Counted from the first letter of the stretch, positions 1-9,093 are shown. The stretch: DNA of 64,000 nt from Mesorhizobium sp. Root554 (GCF_001427025.1 NZ_LMGA01000001.1:1564042-1628041); one strand, 5' to 3'. The notes: generated by a model from the sequence alone, not told the origin. Numbers and translations: made by a program.

Positions 1-473
1 GACATCCCTATGTTTTCGGGCGGGGCGGCGAGGAAACGCTTGCCCTCGCACAGAACGGCATCCCCCACCGGGTGCTGCCCGGCGTCACCTCGGCCTTCGG
101 CGGGCTGACCTCCGCCGGCATTCCGGCAACCATGCGCGGCGTTAACGGCGCGATCATCCTGGCCACCGGCTTCGCCGCCGTCTCCGACGACCGCCCGGAC
201 TGGACGGCGCTTGCCCGCACGGGCCAGCCCATCGTCATCTATATGGGCCTGACCCATATGCAGGCGACCGTCGCCGACCTGCTCGCCGGCGGCCTGCCGG
301 AAACGACGCCGGCGGCTATGGTCGAAAACGCCACCCTGCCGCAGGAACGCACCGTGGTGGCGACGCTGGGCACACTGGTCGAGGCCGCGCAACGAGAAGC
401 GGTCGTGTCCCCCGCCCTGATCGTCGTCGGCGGCATCGTCGCCATGCGCGACAGGCTGCGGGGCGGCGCATGA
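1..473 (+). CDS. cobA: Uroporphyrinogen-III C-methyltransferase, C-terminal part (start lies before the window)
   Basis: S-adenosylmethionine-dependent enzyme that methylates uroporphyrinogen III at C2 and C7 to give precorrin-2, the entry step to cobalamin. The reading frame is open from base 3 and about 156 residues are visible. They include PYVFGRGGEE near the left edge, a signature of the family, and PGVTSAFGG followed by AGIPATMRG. The N-terminal SAM-binding half is outside the window. The stop overlaps the start of the next gene by ATGA, so the two are probably translationally coupled. Location in a cob operon supports cobA rather than a siroheme cysG. Confidence 0.93.
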   Translation, partial: HPYVFGRGGEETLALAQNGIPHRVLPGVTSAFGGLTSAGIPATMRGVNGAIILATGFAAVSDDRPDWTALARTGQPIVIYMGLTHMQATVADLLAGGLPETTPAAMVENATLPQERTVVATLGTLVEAAQREAVVSPALIVVGGIVAMRDRLRGGA

Positions 474-1786
474 GCGCCCGCGGCATCATCGTCGGCGCGC
501 CGCGTTCCGGCTCCGGCAAGACCAGCGTCACCATCGGCCTGCTGCGCGCGCTGGCCCGACGCGGCATCCGCGTGCGCGGCGCGAAGTCAGGGCCGGACTA
601 TATCGATCCGGGCTTCCACGCCGCCGCCACCGGCCTGCCCGGCGTCAATCTCGACAGCTGGGCGATGCCGCCGGCGCTGCTCAATGCACTGGCTGCCAGG
701 ACGGCCGAAGACGCGGATTTCGTCGTTCTCGAAAGCGCCATGGGCCTGTTCGACGGCATTCCGGGGGCGCCGGGGCGCAGCGGCGCCGCCGCCGATCTCG
801 CGCGCCTTTACGGCCTGCCGACGCTGCTGGTGCTCGACGTTTCCGGTCAATCCACCACCGCCGCCGCCGTGGCCAAGGGTTTTGCCACCTACGATCCGCA
901 GGTCCGTATTGCCGGCGTCGTGCTGAACCGTGTGGGCAGCGACCGTCATCGCCGCCTCTGCGCCGACGCCATCGAGGCGCTCGGCTTGCCGGTCGTCGGC
1001 GCGATCATGCGGGATCCGACGCTGACGATGCCGGAACGGCATCTCGGTTTGGTCCAGGCCAGCGAGCACGCCGGCCTCACCGCCTTCATCGATAAGATGG
1101 CGGACATGGTCGAGGCCTCGCTGGACCTGGATGCAATCATGAAACTGGCCGCGCCGCTTGCACCGCAGTCCGGAGACTTCGGTTCGGCCCTGCCGCCACC
1201 GGGCCAGCGCATCGCGCTCGCGGAAGACGCCGCCTTCACCTTCCTCTATCCGCACGTCGCAACCCATTGGCGGGACGCCGGCGCGGAGATCGTGCCGTTC
1301 TCGCCGCTGGCAAATGAAGGTCCGCGCGCCGACTGCGACGTCTGCTGGCTACCCGGCGGCTATCCGGAACTGCACGCCGGACACTTGTCCGCCGCGAACC
1401 ATTTCCGTGCCGGAGTGCTGCGCTTCGCCTCGACCAAGCCGATTCATGGCGAGTGCGGCGGCTTCATGGTCCTCGGCGAATCCCTTGAGGATGCCGGGGG
1501 CGAAACGCACGCGATGCTCGGCCTGCTCGGCCATTCCACCAGTTTCGCCAAGCGCAAGATGAACCTCGGCTACCGTCAGGCGCAACTGAGGGCCGAGTGC
1601 GCCCTCGGCCGGGCGGGCGCGACCATACGCGGCCACGAATTCCACTATGCCCGAATGACGGAAACAGGCAATGACGAGCCGCTGGCCGATCTTGCCGACG
1701 GCCAAGGCAACCCGCTGGGCGCGTCAGGCTTCAGGCGCGGCCAAGTCAGCGGCACATTCTTCCACGCCATTGCGAGGGGTGAGTGA
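470..1786 (+). CDS. cobB: Cobyrinic acid a,c-diamide synthase
   Basis: ATP-dependent glutamine amidotransferase that amidates the a and c side chains of (hydrogeno)byrinic acid. The 438-residue length fits the family. A P-loop-like GSGKTSVTIGLL lies at residues 15-26, at the head of the CobQ/CbiA ATPase domain. The C-terminal class I glutaminase domain has the nucleophile in GECGGFMVLG (Cys near 328) and a later GHEFHYAR near 387 that supplies the histidine. The ATG overlaps the cobA stop (ATGA). The stop TGA overlaps a 23-codon reading frame leading to cobS. Confidence 0.95.
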   Translation: MSARGIIVGAPRSGSGKTSVTIGLLRALARRGIRVRGAKSGPDYIDPGFHAAATGLPGVNLDSWAMPPALLNALAARTAEDADFVVLESAMGLFDGIPGAPGRSGAAADLARLYGLPTLLVLDVSGQSTTAAAVAKGFATYDPQVRIAGVVLNRVGSDRHRRLCADAIEALGLPVVGAIMRDPTLTMPERHLGLVQASEHAGLTAFIDKMADMVEASLDLDAIMKLAAPLAPQSGDFGSALPPPGQRIALAEDAAFTFLYPHVATHWRDAGAEIVPFSPLANEGPRADCDVCWLPGGYPELHAGHLSAANHFRAGVLRFASTKPIHGECGGFMVLGESLEDAGGETHAMLGLLGHSTSFAKRKMNLGYRQAQLRAECALGRAGATIRGHEFHYARMTETGNDEPLADLADGQGNPLGASGFRRGQVSGTFFHAIARGE

Positions 1787-1857
1787 TGATACTTTCCCTC
1801 AGCGTTCCTTCGCGACCTAAAGTGCCGTCGCCTCAGATGGCGAGCGGCCGCAAATGA
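1786..1857 (+). CDS. 23-codon mini-ORF bridging cobB and cobS
   Basis: The ATG shares its first base with the last base of the cobB stop (TGATG), and its own TGA overlaps the cobS ATG (ATGA). A strong Shine-Dalgarno sequence, GAGGGG, lies six bases before the ATG, whereas cobS itself has only a weak GAGCGG-like site. The encoded peptide begins MILSLSVPSRPK and has no recognisable domain. I infer that its translation carries ribosomes from cobB to cobS. It could also be a chance frame. Confidence 0.4.
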   Translation: MILSLSVPSRPKVPSPQMASGRK

Positions 1858-2618
1858 GTATATTCCTGAAATCGTTCGCCCCGCGCGACATCCTGCTATG
1901 CCTCGTCTTCTTCACCCGGCTGCCGCTGCCGAGCCTCGATTTCCGCGGTCGCACGCTGGCGCAGGCCATATGGGCCGCGCCGATTACCGGCATTGCCATC
2001 GGCCTGATCGCCGCTCTGGTTTACGCCATCGCAAAGGCACTTGGCCTCGCCGCCGGCCCCGCAGCGGCGCTGGCCCTCGCTACCGACATGCTGGTCACCG
2101 GCTGCCTGCACGAAGACGGCCTGTCCGACGTGGCGGATGGCTTCGGCGGCGGCAGGACGCGCGAACGCAAGCTCGAAATCATGCGCGACAGCCGCATCGG
2201 CGCTTATGGAGCCTGCGCACTGGCCCTGTCGCTGCTGCTGCGCTGGACGGCGCTGGCCGAAATCGGCAGCGCCTGGTTTGCCGTTCTTGCGCTTGTCGGC
2301 GCGCATGGTGCATCGCGCGGCCTGCTCGGAGCCTTCATGCACAGACTGCCGCCGGCGCGAGAGGACGGCTTGTCTGCGAACGCTGGCATGGTCGGGCGGG
2401 AGACCGCCATGATTGGCCTGGCGATTGGCGTCGTCCTGCTCCTGCCGCTCGGCCTTGCCGGCGCGATCATCGCTGCAATCGTCCTCGCCCTCGTCTTCTT
2501 CGGCTTCCGCGCGCTGTGCCAACGCCAGATAGGCGGCCAGACCGGCGATGCGATCGGCGCCCTGCAGCAAGCCGCGGAGATATCCATCCTTCTTGTTGCT
2601 TCCGTGTGCCTGGCCTGA
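1854..2618 (+). CDS. cobS: Adenosylcobinamide-GDP ribazoletransferase (cobalamin synthase)
   Basis: Integral membrane enzyme that joins adenosylcobinamide-GDP to alpha-ribazole (phosphate) to complete the nucleotide loop of B12. It is 254 residues with several hydrophobic segments. The metal-binding family motif appears as HEDGLSDVADGFGGG around residue 86, followed by RDSRIGAYG. In Pseudomonas denitrificans nomenclature the gene is cobV. It lies between cobB and cobT and has a weak ribosome site, so coupling through the preceding mini-ORF is plausible. Confidence 0.93.
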   Translation: MSIFLKSFAPRDILLCLVFFTRLPLPSLDFRGRTLAQAIWAAPITGIAIGLIAALVYAIAKALGLAAGPAAALALATDMLVTGCLHEDGLSDVADGFGGGRTRERKLEIMRDSRIGAYGACALALSLLLRWTALAEIGSAWFAVLALVGAHGASRGLLGAFMHRLPPAREDGLSANAGMVGRETAMIGLAIGVVLLLPLGLAGAIIAAIVLALVFFGFRALCQRQIGGQTGDAIGALQQAAEISILLVASVCLA

Positions 2619-2642
2619 TTCAATCCCGGAGTATTCGTCCCT

Positions 2643-3653
2643 ATGCCCTTCAAGTCGCTCGATGAATTGCGTTCCGCCTGCCTCGATCTGCCGAACGGCG
2701 ACCAATCGGCGGCTGATGCCGCCCTGCGCCGTCAGGACGTGCTGACCAAGCCGCAGGGCAGCCTCGGTCGGCTGGAATCCATCGCCGCATGGCTGGCGCG
2801 CTGGCAGGGCCGCGAAATGCCAAAGCTAAACAAGGTCAAGGTCTTCGTCTTTGCCGGCAATCACGGCGTCACCGCGCAGGGCGTCTCGGCCTATCCTGCC
2901 GAAGTGACCGTCCAGATGGTGGCGAATTTTTCCAGCGGCGGCGCCGCCATCAACCAGCTTGCGCGCATCGCCGGAGCGGAACTTGAGGTGATCCCCCTCG
3001 GCCTCGACACGCCGACCGGCGATTTCACCCGCACCGCCGCCATGGACGACGAGGCCTTCCTGGCCGCCGTATCGGCCGGCTACGACGCGGTCGATGCCGA
3101 TCTCGATCTCGCCTGCTTCGGCGAAATGGGTATCGGCAACACGACGCCGGCAGCGGCGATCTCCGCTGCCCTGTTCGGCGGCGGCGGCCTCAAATGGGTG
3201 GGGCGCGGCACCGGCGTCGACGATGCCGGCCTCGACCGCAAGGTCACAGCCATTGAGGCAGGCCTCACGCTTCACGCCGCAAGCCTGACCGATCCTTTGA
3301 AGGTGGCGGCCGCGCTTGGCGGACGGGAGCTGGCCGCTATCCTTGGAGCGACCCTTGCGGCGCGGCACCGCAATGTGCCGGTCCTGCTTGACGGCTTCGT
3401 CTGCACAGCGGCGGCAGCGCCACTGGCGCGGCTGCACCCGAACGGCCTCGCCCATACGCTCGCGGCTCATGTTTCCGCCGAGGCCGGCCACCGCAGCCTT
3501 CTGGAAGCGCTCGGCCTGCCGCCGCTTCTCGACCTCGGCATGCGGCTGGGGGAAGGCTCCGGCGCGTGCCTGGCGGTGAACGTCGTCCGGTCGGCGCTGG
3601 AATGCCATGCGCGCATGGCCAGTTTCGCCGAGGCCGGCGTGTCCGAGAAATAG
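2643..3653 (+). CDS. cobT: Nicotinate-nucleotide--dimethylbenzimidazole phosphoribosyltransferase
   Basis: Transfers phosphoribose from nicotinate mononucleotide to 5,6-dimethylbenzimidazole to form alpha-ribazole phosphate, the lower-ligand precursor used by CobS. The 336 residues match the family length. Visible signatures are GNHGVTAQGVSAYP near residue 72, EMGIGNTTPAAA near 160, LDGFVCTAAAAPL near 249 and the C-terminal LGMRLGEGSGACLA, which carries the catalytic Glu region. It follows cobS by 24 bases in the same direction. In Pseudomonas denitrificans naming this is cobU. Confidence 0.94.
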   Translation: MPFKSLDELRSACLDLPNGDQSAADAALRRQDVLTKPQGSLGRLESIAAWLARWQGREMPKLNKVKVFVFAGNHGVTAQGVSAYPAEVTVQMVANFSSGGAAINQLARIAGAELEVIPLGLDTPTGDFTRTAAMDDEAFLAAVSAGYDAVDADLDLACFGEMGIGNTTPAAAISAALFGGGGLKWVGRGTGVDDAGLDRKVTAIEAGLTLHAASLTDPLKVAAALGGRELAAILGATLAARHRNVPVLLDGFVCTAAAAPLARLHPNGLAHTLAAHVSAEAGHRSLLEALGLPPLLDLGMRLGEGSGACLAVNVVRSALECHARMASFAEAGVSEK

Positions 3654-3686
3654 CACACTCGAAACCATGGCTCGGGCGCGCCGGTG

Positions 3687-3803
3687 CTAGCGCAGCGGCG
3701 GCACCGGCATCGGGTTCGGCTGCGGCGCGGGCGGCGGCTGCGGATCGGGGTCCGGATCGGGAAACGGATCCGGCATCGGCCGCGGGGCATTGTCGTGGTT
3801 CAT
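3687..3803 (-). CDS. Small proline/aspartate-rich peptide, 38 residues
   Basis: The peptide starts MNHDNAPRPMPDPFPDP and consists largely of Pro-Asp and Pro-X repeats ending VPPLR. It has no signal peptide or membrane segment and is probably unstructured. A strong Shine-Dalgarno GAGGAG lies about seven bases before the ATG. A promoter matching the alphaproteobacterial EcfG consensus sits 24 bases upstream (3827-3852). Together they argue that this is a real gene induced in the general stress response. Its function is unknown to me. Confidence 0.6.
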   Translation of the reverse strand: MNHDNAPRPMPDPFPDPDPDPQPPPAPQPNPMPVPPLR

Positions 3804-3826
3804 GACGCTTCTCCTCAAGATGGGAG

Positions 3827-3852
3827 AACGCTTGCTTTCGCCCTGACGTTCC
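3827..3852 (-). promoter_or_regulatory. Candidate EcfG (general stress sigma factor) promoter
   Basis: On the minus strand the sequence reads GGAAC, 17 bases, CGTT. This matches the published alphaproteobacterial EcfG/RpoE2-type consensus GGAAC-N16/17-CGTT. The CGTT box ends 23 bases before the ATG of the small proline-rich peptide, giving a plausibly short leader. No experimental support is available here. Confidence 0.55.
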
Positions 3853-4054
3853 GGTGGAGCCGGCAGGAAATTGTTCCCAACGATCCAGGTCGGAAAAATC
3901 GGCGACAGGCTGAAGGGAGTCCTGAGAAAATATTTCTCCCGAGCACTGCGTTTCAGAACATTACGGCTTGTTCTCTGCCTAAATTTCGAGCATTTCGGAC
4001 ATACAATGCGACTTTTTTGATCGTCGCGAAACCACGGTTCAAAGTCTCGCAAGC

Positions 4055-5128
4055 ATGGCCCTTCGTCTGTTCGTTCCGATTCTCGCCGGCGCCACCTTGC
4101 GGGAACGGCTTTTTGCATGCCTTGGCGCGGTGATCGGCATCGCCTTTACGGGCGCCGTCTGCAGCCTGATCATGAAGGGCAGCTATCACACGCCGCTGAT
4201 CGTCGCCCCGATGGGCGCTTCGGCCGTGCTGCTGTTTGCGGTGCCGGCCAGCCCGCTGGCGCAACCCTGGTCGATCATCGGCGGCAATACCATTTCGGCC
4301 TTTGTCGGCGTCGTCGTGGCCTATTTCGTCCGCGATCCTGTGCTCGCATCCGGCCTTGCCGTCGGCATCGCCATCGGAGCGATGTCCTTTACCCGCAGCC
4401 TGCACCCGCCCGGCGGCGCGGCGGCCCTGACAGCCGCCCTTGCCACACCCGCCGTCATCGATGCCGGCTTCCTGTTTCCGTTCGTCCCCGTGGCCATCAA
4501 CTCCGTTCTACTGGTCGGGGTGGGCCTTGTCTTCCACAAGCTTGGCAAACGCAATTATCCGCATGTCGTCCAGACCGTAGCCAGCACGCATGGGACCGCC
4601 GATCGTCCGGCGCAACTGCGCGTCGGCTTCCAGCCGGAAGACATCGATACCGCGCTGGCGGCGATCGACGAGACCTTCGACATCGACCGCAAGGACCTTG
4701 ACCGGCTGGTGCGCCAGGTCGAGCTTCAGGCGCTGGTGCGCTCCAGCGCCGCCCTGCTGTGCGAAGACATCGTCTCCCGCGACGTCATCCAGGTTGAGGA
4801 GAACGCACGTGTGGTCGATGCGAGAGATATGCTCATCGACCATAATATCCGCACCCTCCCGGTCGTCACCGGCGACGGACGGCTGCGGGGGATCGTCGGC
4901 CTGCGGGAGCTAGCAGATGCCGGCGGCACCGTCGGCGCGCATATGTCGCCGGCCGCGACCGCCTCCATGTCCACGCCTGCCCTCGCCCTGCTGCCGAAGC
5001 TGACGGACGGGCGAACGCACGCCGTCGTGGTGGTCGACGAAGAGGCCCATGTTCTCGGGATCATCACCCAGACGGACCTCCTGGCGGCGACCGCGCGGCT
5101 GCAGATCGGCGAAGCCGTCGCCGCCTGA
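4055..5128 (+). CDS. HPP family membrane protein with C-terminal CBS domain pair
   Basis: The first 165 or so residues contain about four to five hydrophobic helices of the HPP family, with SLHPPGGAAALTAAL near residue 110 containing the name-giving HPP motif. A linker is followed by two CBS repeats, roughly residues 240-355, containing IRTLPVV, GIVGLREL, HAVVVVDE and VLGIITQTDLLAA. HPP proteins have been linked to transport (nitrite in plastids), and CBS pairs usually sense adenine nucleotides. The substrate here is not inferable. The gene stands alone between two minus-strand genes. Confidence 0.85.
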   Translation: MALRLFVPILAGATLRERLFACLGAVIGIAFTGAVCSLIMKGSYHTPLIVAPMGASAVLLFAVPASPLAQPWSIIGGNTISAFVGVVVAYFVRDPVLASGLAVGIAIGAMSFTRSLHPPGGAAALTAALATPAVIDAGFLFPFVPVAINSVLLVGVGLVFHKLGKRNYPHVVQTVASTHGTADRPAQLRVGFQPEDIDTALAAIDETFDIDRKDLDRLVRQVELQALVRSSAALLCEDIVSRDVIQVEENARVVDARDMLIDHNIRTLPVVTGDGRLRGIVGLRELADAGGTVGAHMSPAATASMSTPALALLPKLTDGRTHAVVVVDEEAHVLGIITQTDLLAATARLQIGEAVAA

Positions 5129-5148
5129 TTGGACCGCGCGCCCGTCGC

Positions 5149-6015
5149 TCAGGCTATGTATTGCCTGTTGAGAAGCCAGACGAACATCCCGCCGACAATA
5201 TAGGCGATCAACCCGTAGGCAGCCGGCGGGATCGCCATTTCGGGATTGTTGAGCATGTATTCGCTCATCGCCAGCGCGATAACGAGCGCTGCATTGTGAA
5301 TGCCGATCGACATCGACAGCGCAACCGCCTGTGGCCGCGCTATTCTCAGCAGTTTCGGCACGAAATATCCGACAGTGACGCTTATCAGATTGTAGGCAAG
5401 CACGAAGAGCCCGATCGCCGGCGCCCAGACGGCCAGCAGATTCCATTGGCTGATCAGCGCGAATAGAACCACCATTCCCAGGAAAAGCGTGGCCAAAAGC
5501 TTTACCGGGCGGTCGAGACGTTTCGCCAGTGCGGGATAACGCCGGCTGATGAGAGCCCCGATAAGGGCGGGAATGATGGCGATGGCGAAGATTTGCGCCA
5601 CCTGATGTATCTGCAGCCTGACGGCCCCGCCTTCCCCGTAGAAGACCAGCAGGGACAGATTGACGATGATCGGCAGGCTGACCATCGCCACCAGCGTGCC
5701 GACCGCGGTGAGCGTGATGCTTACAGCGACATCGCCCCTCGCGAGATGTGTGTAAAGGGCCGCCGATGTTCCCCCGGGGCTTGCCGCGAGCAGCATCATC
5801 CCGACGGAGATGGCCGGCGGCAAATGCGAGAAGTACACCAGGCAAAAGCAGATTGCCGGCAGGACGAACACCTGACAGCACAGGCCGACGATCACCTGCC
5901 AAGGTCTCGACAGAACACGCGCGAAATCCTCGAGCTTGAGCGATAGGCCTAGCCCCAGCATGATGATGCACAGTGCGGCGGGCAGGCCGACGCTCAAAGC
6001 GAGACTTGAATGCAT
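5149..6015 (-). CDS. Bile acid:sodium symporter family (SBF/ASBT-like) transporter
   Basis: The 288-residue product has about nine or ten transmembrane helices. It carries SPGGTSAALYTHLARGDVAVSI near residue 85 and IGIHNAALVIALAM near 235, both typical of the SBF fold. Bacterial members carry diverse organic anions, and the substrate cannot be told from sequence. I chose the ATG at 6015, preceded by GGGTGG. Upstream in-frame starts exist as far as 6138, but the added segment is hydrophilic and not family-like. Confidence 0.85.
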   Translation of the reverse strand: MHSSLALSVGLPAALCIIMLGLGLSLKLEDFARVLSRPWQVIVGLCCQVFVLPAICFCLVYFSHLPPAISVGMMLLAASPGGTSAALYTHLARGDVAVSITLTAVGTLVAMVSLPIIVNLSLLVFYGEGGAVRLQIHQVAQIFAIAIIPALIGALISRRYPALAKRLDRPVKLLATLFLGMVVLFALISQWNLLAVWAPAIGLFVLAYNLISVTVGYFVPKLLRIARPQAVALSMSIGIHNAALVIALAMSEYMLNNPEMAIPPAAYGLIAYIVGGMFVWLLNRQYIA

Positions 6016-6185
6016 GCGCCACCCATTTGACCGGGTTGCATCTTGCCAAACATATGTCTCTGAAGTCTTACCGGATGAATTCGACATCCACCCGGATGCG
6101 ATTTGTCGGAAATGAACAGCGCGGGGCTGGACATGCACAGATGAGGCGGCTATATGCCCGCCGACGCTGGCTTTGCCAGTTGGTT

Positions 6186-6261
<76 letters not shown>

Positions 6262-6393
6262 ATCTTTCGTTAAATATCCCAGATAAATCATTTGTTTTAT
6301 TTACCTCTTCCGGTCGATAGTGGGGGCCGGCGCGAACTTCCGCCGCAATTGCACGGCTATTCGCAGCAAGAGGCTTTGACAGAGGACGGACCA

Positions 6394-6756
6394 ATGACAC
6401 TGACCAGGACCACCGCTGTCGCGGCGGCTATCGCCATTTCGTTTCTCGCCGGCTGTGCCCAGACGGAGCAGCAACAGCGCGCCACCGGTGGCGCCGCCCT
6501 CGGTGCCGTTGGCGGCGCTCTGGTTGGCCAAGCCATAGGACGCAATACGGAGAGCACGCTCATCGGCGCAGGCGCAGGCGCGCTTCTCGGCGCCGTGGTA
6601 GCCACTTCCTCCGGGCCGCAGCCGCGCGGCGAGGAAATGTGCCGCTATCGCGCCCGCGACGGACGCATCTTCGTCGCTCCCTGCGACGAGCGCTACTACA
6701 GCCGTCGAAACGACTACCGAGACGATTACCGGGACGACTACAGGCGTCGCTACTGA
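6394..6756 (+). CDS. Glycine-zipper outer-membrane lipoprotein (17 kDa antigen-like)
   Basis: A 120-residue lipoprotein. The signal peptide ends in the lipobox FLAGC (Cys near residue 20). It is followed by a glycine-zipper segment GGAALGAVGGALVGQAIG and a second GAGAGALLGAVV. The tail has Tyr/Arg/Asp-rich repeats (NDYRDDYRDDYRRRY). Proteins of this kind insert in or line the envelope, but no specific role can be assigned. The ATG is preceded by GAGGACGGA. It lies directly after tRNA-Lys. Confidence 0.82.
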   Translation: MTLTRTTAVAAAIAISFLAGCAQTEQQQRATGGAALGAVGGALVGQAIGRNTESTLIGAGAGALLGAVVATSSGPQPRGEEMCRYRARDGRIFVAPCDERYYSRRNDYRDDYRDDYRRRY

Positions 6757-6786
6757 TCCCGAGAGCCCGGCCGGGTCATGCGGCGA

Positions 6787-7692
6787 TCAGGCGAATAGTA
6801 TCCCTTCCGCTACCTTGATCGCATGGCCGCCGATGCGGCCGGCTTTAAGCCGGCCGTCTTCAACCTCCAGTTCCAGCCCAAGGCGCGAAGGCCGCCCCAT
6901 TTCCAGGCCCTGCTCGATCCAGAACCGCGACAGCCCGTCCCCCGGCTGATCGAAACGCATGATCGCTCCCGCGAAGGCGGCTGCCGCCGAGCCGGTTGCG
7001 GGGTCCTCGTAGGACGGAGTTCCGGGCACCAGCATGCGGGCATGGAAGGCGCTGTCATGGTGGACCGTCTCGCGGCAGTAGACATAGGCGCTGGCGACCG
7101 CGGTATCGCTTTTGCGCGGCGCCAGTTCCAACCAGGCCTGATTGTCGAGCCGTATTCGGGATGCGGCGTCGAGCCCGGCGACCGGAATGGTCACGTAAGG
7201 CACGCCGGCCGAGAAAAGCGAGACGCGGTGATTTTCGAAGCCGATCTCGTGCGGGCCGAGCCCGAGCGCCGCGCCGACAGCTTCGGCGCTGGCGTCGAGC
7301 TTCAACGCTTCCGGCAGCTTCGGCAGGTCGAACTCGGCATAGCTTACCGCGCCGTCGGTTTTGACGGCGCAGCGTACCGGGCCGATATTCTCCTCCAGCA
7401 CCAGGATGCTGTCGCCAGCGTCGGCCAGTTCCGTCAGCGCCACGGCGGAACCGACCGTCGGGTGTCCGGCGAAAGGCATTTCGTAGTCGGGCGTGAAGAT
7501 GCGGATGCGCGCCCGATGGTGCGGGTTTTCCGGCGGCAGCACGAACACCGATTCGGACAGGTTGAATTCGCGCGCAATGCGCTGCATCGCCTGTGTGTCC
7601 AGGCCCGCGCAATCCAGCACGATAGCCAGCGGATTACCGGCCAGTGCTTCCTCGGTAAAGACGTCGTAGATCAGGTATTTGCGGCCGTTCAT
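6787..7692 (-). CDS. PhzF family isomerase/epimerase-like protein
   Basis: The 301-residue length is typical of the PhzF/DAP-epimerase fold. The start MNGRKYLIYDVFTEEALAGNPLAIV is the family N-terminus. NLSESVFV near residue 45 carries the conserved catalytic Glu. MPFAGHPTVGSAVAL near 72 and DPATGSAAAAFAGAI near 230 are the two halves of the active site. The physiological substrate is unknown, and most genomic homologues have no phenazine context, as here. A start at 7722 is also open but lacks a ribosome site. Confidence 0.88.
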   Translation of the reverse strand: MNGRKYLIYDVFTEEALAGNPLAIVLDCAGLDTQAMQRIAREFNLSESVFVLPPENPHHRARIRIFTPDYEMPFAGHPTVGSAVALTELADAGDSILVLEENIGPVRCAVKTDGAVSYAEFDLPKLPEALKLDASAEAVGAALGLGPHEIGFENHRVSLFSAGVPYVTIPVAGLDAASRIRLDNQAWLELAPRKSDTAVASAYVYCRETVHHDSAFHARMLVPGTPSYEDPATGSAAAAFAGAIMRFDQPGDGLSRFWIEQGLEMGRPSRLGLELEVEDGRLKAGRIGGHAIKVAEGILFA

Positions 7693-7803
7693 TGATCGAT
7701 TCCATTGCGCCGTCGCCAACATGAGCGAAATTTAATTTGAAATTCGGGCCGTTAGGGCTGATTTGTGAATGGTAGGGATAACTTGCCACCATAGGGGCGT
7801 GCC

Positions 7804-9093
7804 GTGGACCAGTCTGTCAATCGGCCAGAGGCGCAAGAGGATTCCGCCATCGAGACAGCTCTTGGGCTTGACCGGGAAGGTGCTGGCAAGAGCCGGCGCA
7901 AGGGCTGGCTCTATGTGCTTGCCGCGATGGCGCTGATCGCAGCCGCCGTCGTCGCCTACCAGTGGTATGCAGCCGCCCCGGCCAAGGTCGAATACACCAC
8001 CACGCCCGCCGCCGTTGGCGACCTCACGGTCGAAGTCTCCGCCACCGGCACGCTGCAGCCGCTGACGCAGGTCGACATTTCGAGCGAGCTTTCGGGCGTC
8101 GTCCGTTCCGTCGCCGTCAACGAGAACCAGCAGGTCAAGCAGGGCGAGGTGCTGGCAGCCCTCGATACCTCAAAGCTCGAAGCCCAGAACGAGCGCGCCA
8201 AAGCCTCCGCCAAGGCGGCCCAGGCCAAGGTCGAGGACGCGCGCGTCACGCTCAAGGAAAACGAGCAGGCGCTGGCGCGCAGCACCCAGTTGGCGAAGCG
8301 CGGCATGACCGCCGATCAGGCGCTCGAAACGGCCACCGCGACGCGCGACCGCGCCAGGGCGGCGCTCGATAGCGCCGAAGCGAACCTCGCCATCGCCAAC
8401 GCCGATTTGAAGCTGCAGCAGGCCGACCTCGCCAAAAGCACCATCTATGCGCCCATCGACGGCATTGTGCTGACCCGCTCCGTCGATCCCGGCCAGACCG
8501 TCGCCTCCTCGCTGCAGGCGCCGGTGCTGTTCGTCATCGCCGCCGACCTGCGCAAGATGGAGCTGAAAGCGGCGATCGACGAGGCGGACATCGGCGCGGT
8601 CAAGCCTGGCCAGAACGCCCGCTTCACCGTCGATGCCTTTCCGGAACGCCCCTTCGATGCTGCGATCCGCGACATCTCCTTTGCTTCCGTCACCACCGAC
8701 GGCGTCGTCACCTATGACGCGCGGCTCGATGTCGACAATGGCGAACTGCTGCTGCGCCCCGGCATGACCGCCACCGTTTCGGTCGTCACCCAGCAGGCAA
8801 AAGCCGCGCTGACCGTGCCATCCGCTGCCGTCCGCTACCGTCCCACCGAAACCAGGGAGCGCAGCTTCAGCCTGCTCAGCATGTTCACCGGCAGGCCCGG
8901 CGGCCGTTTCGGCGGCGGCCGCAACCGCACGCAGCCGCCGGCGGACGGAACCCGCACCCTCTATGTGCTCAAGAACGGCGCGCCGCAGCCGGTCAGCGTC
9001 AAGCTCGGCGCCACCGACGGCGACATGACGCAGGTGCTCTCCGGCCTTTCCGAGGGCGATCTGGTCATCACCGCCCAGCAGCAGCGCGGCTGA
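7804..9093 (+). CDS. Periplasmic adaptor of a MacAB-type export system (HlyD/RND adaptor family)
   Basis: A 429-residue membrane-anchored adaptor. A cytoplasmic tail of about 35 residues precedes one transmembrane helix (WLYVLAAMALIAAAVVAYQW). Then come a split biotinyl-lipoyl domain (SSELSGVVRSVAVNENQQVKQGEVLAAL), a long Ala/Lys/Glu-rich alpha-hairpin at about 120-210, and a beta-barrel (FVIAADLRKMELKAAIDEADIG). The start is GTG with AGGGG upstream. Two bases separate it from the ATPase gene, so the three genes form one operon that would export a substrate through an outer-membrane channel encoded elsewhere. Confidence 0.9.
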   Translation: MDQSVNRPEAQEDSAIETALGLDREGAGKSRRKGWLYVLAAMALIAAAVVAYQWYAAAPAKVEYTTTPAAVGDLTVEVSATGTLQPLTQVDISSELSGVVRSVAVNENQQVKQGEVLAALDTSKLEAQNERAKASAKAAQAKVEDARVTLKENEQALARSTQLAKRGMTADQALETATATRDRARAALDSAEANLAIANADLKLQQADLAKSTIYAPIDGIVLTRSVDPGQTVASSLQAPVLFVIAADLRKMELKAAIDEADIGAVKPGQNARFTVDAFPERPFDAAIRDISFASVTTDGVVTYDARLDVDNGELLLRPGMTATVSVVTQQAKAALTVPSAAVRYRPTETRERSFSLLSMFTGRPGGRFGGGRNRTQPPADGTRTLYVLKNGAPQPVSVKLGATDGDMTQVLSGLSEGDLVITAQQQRG

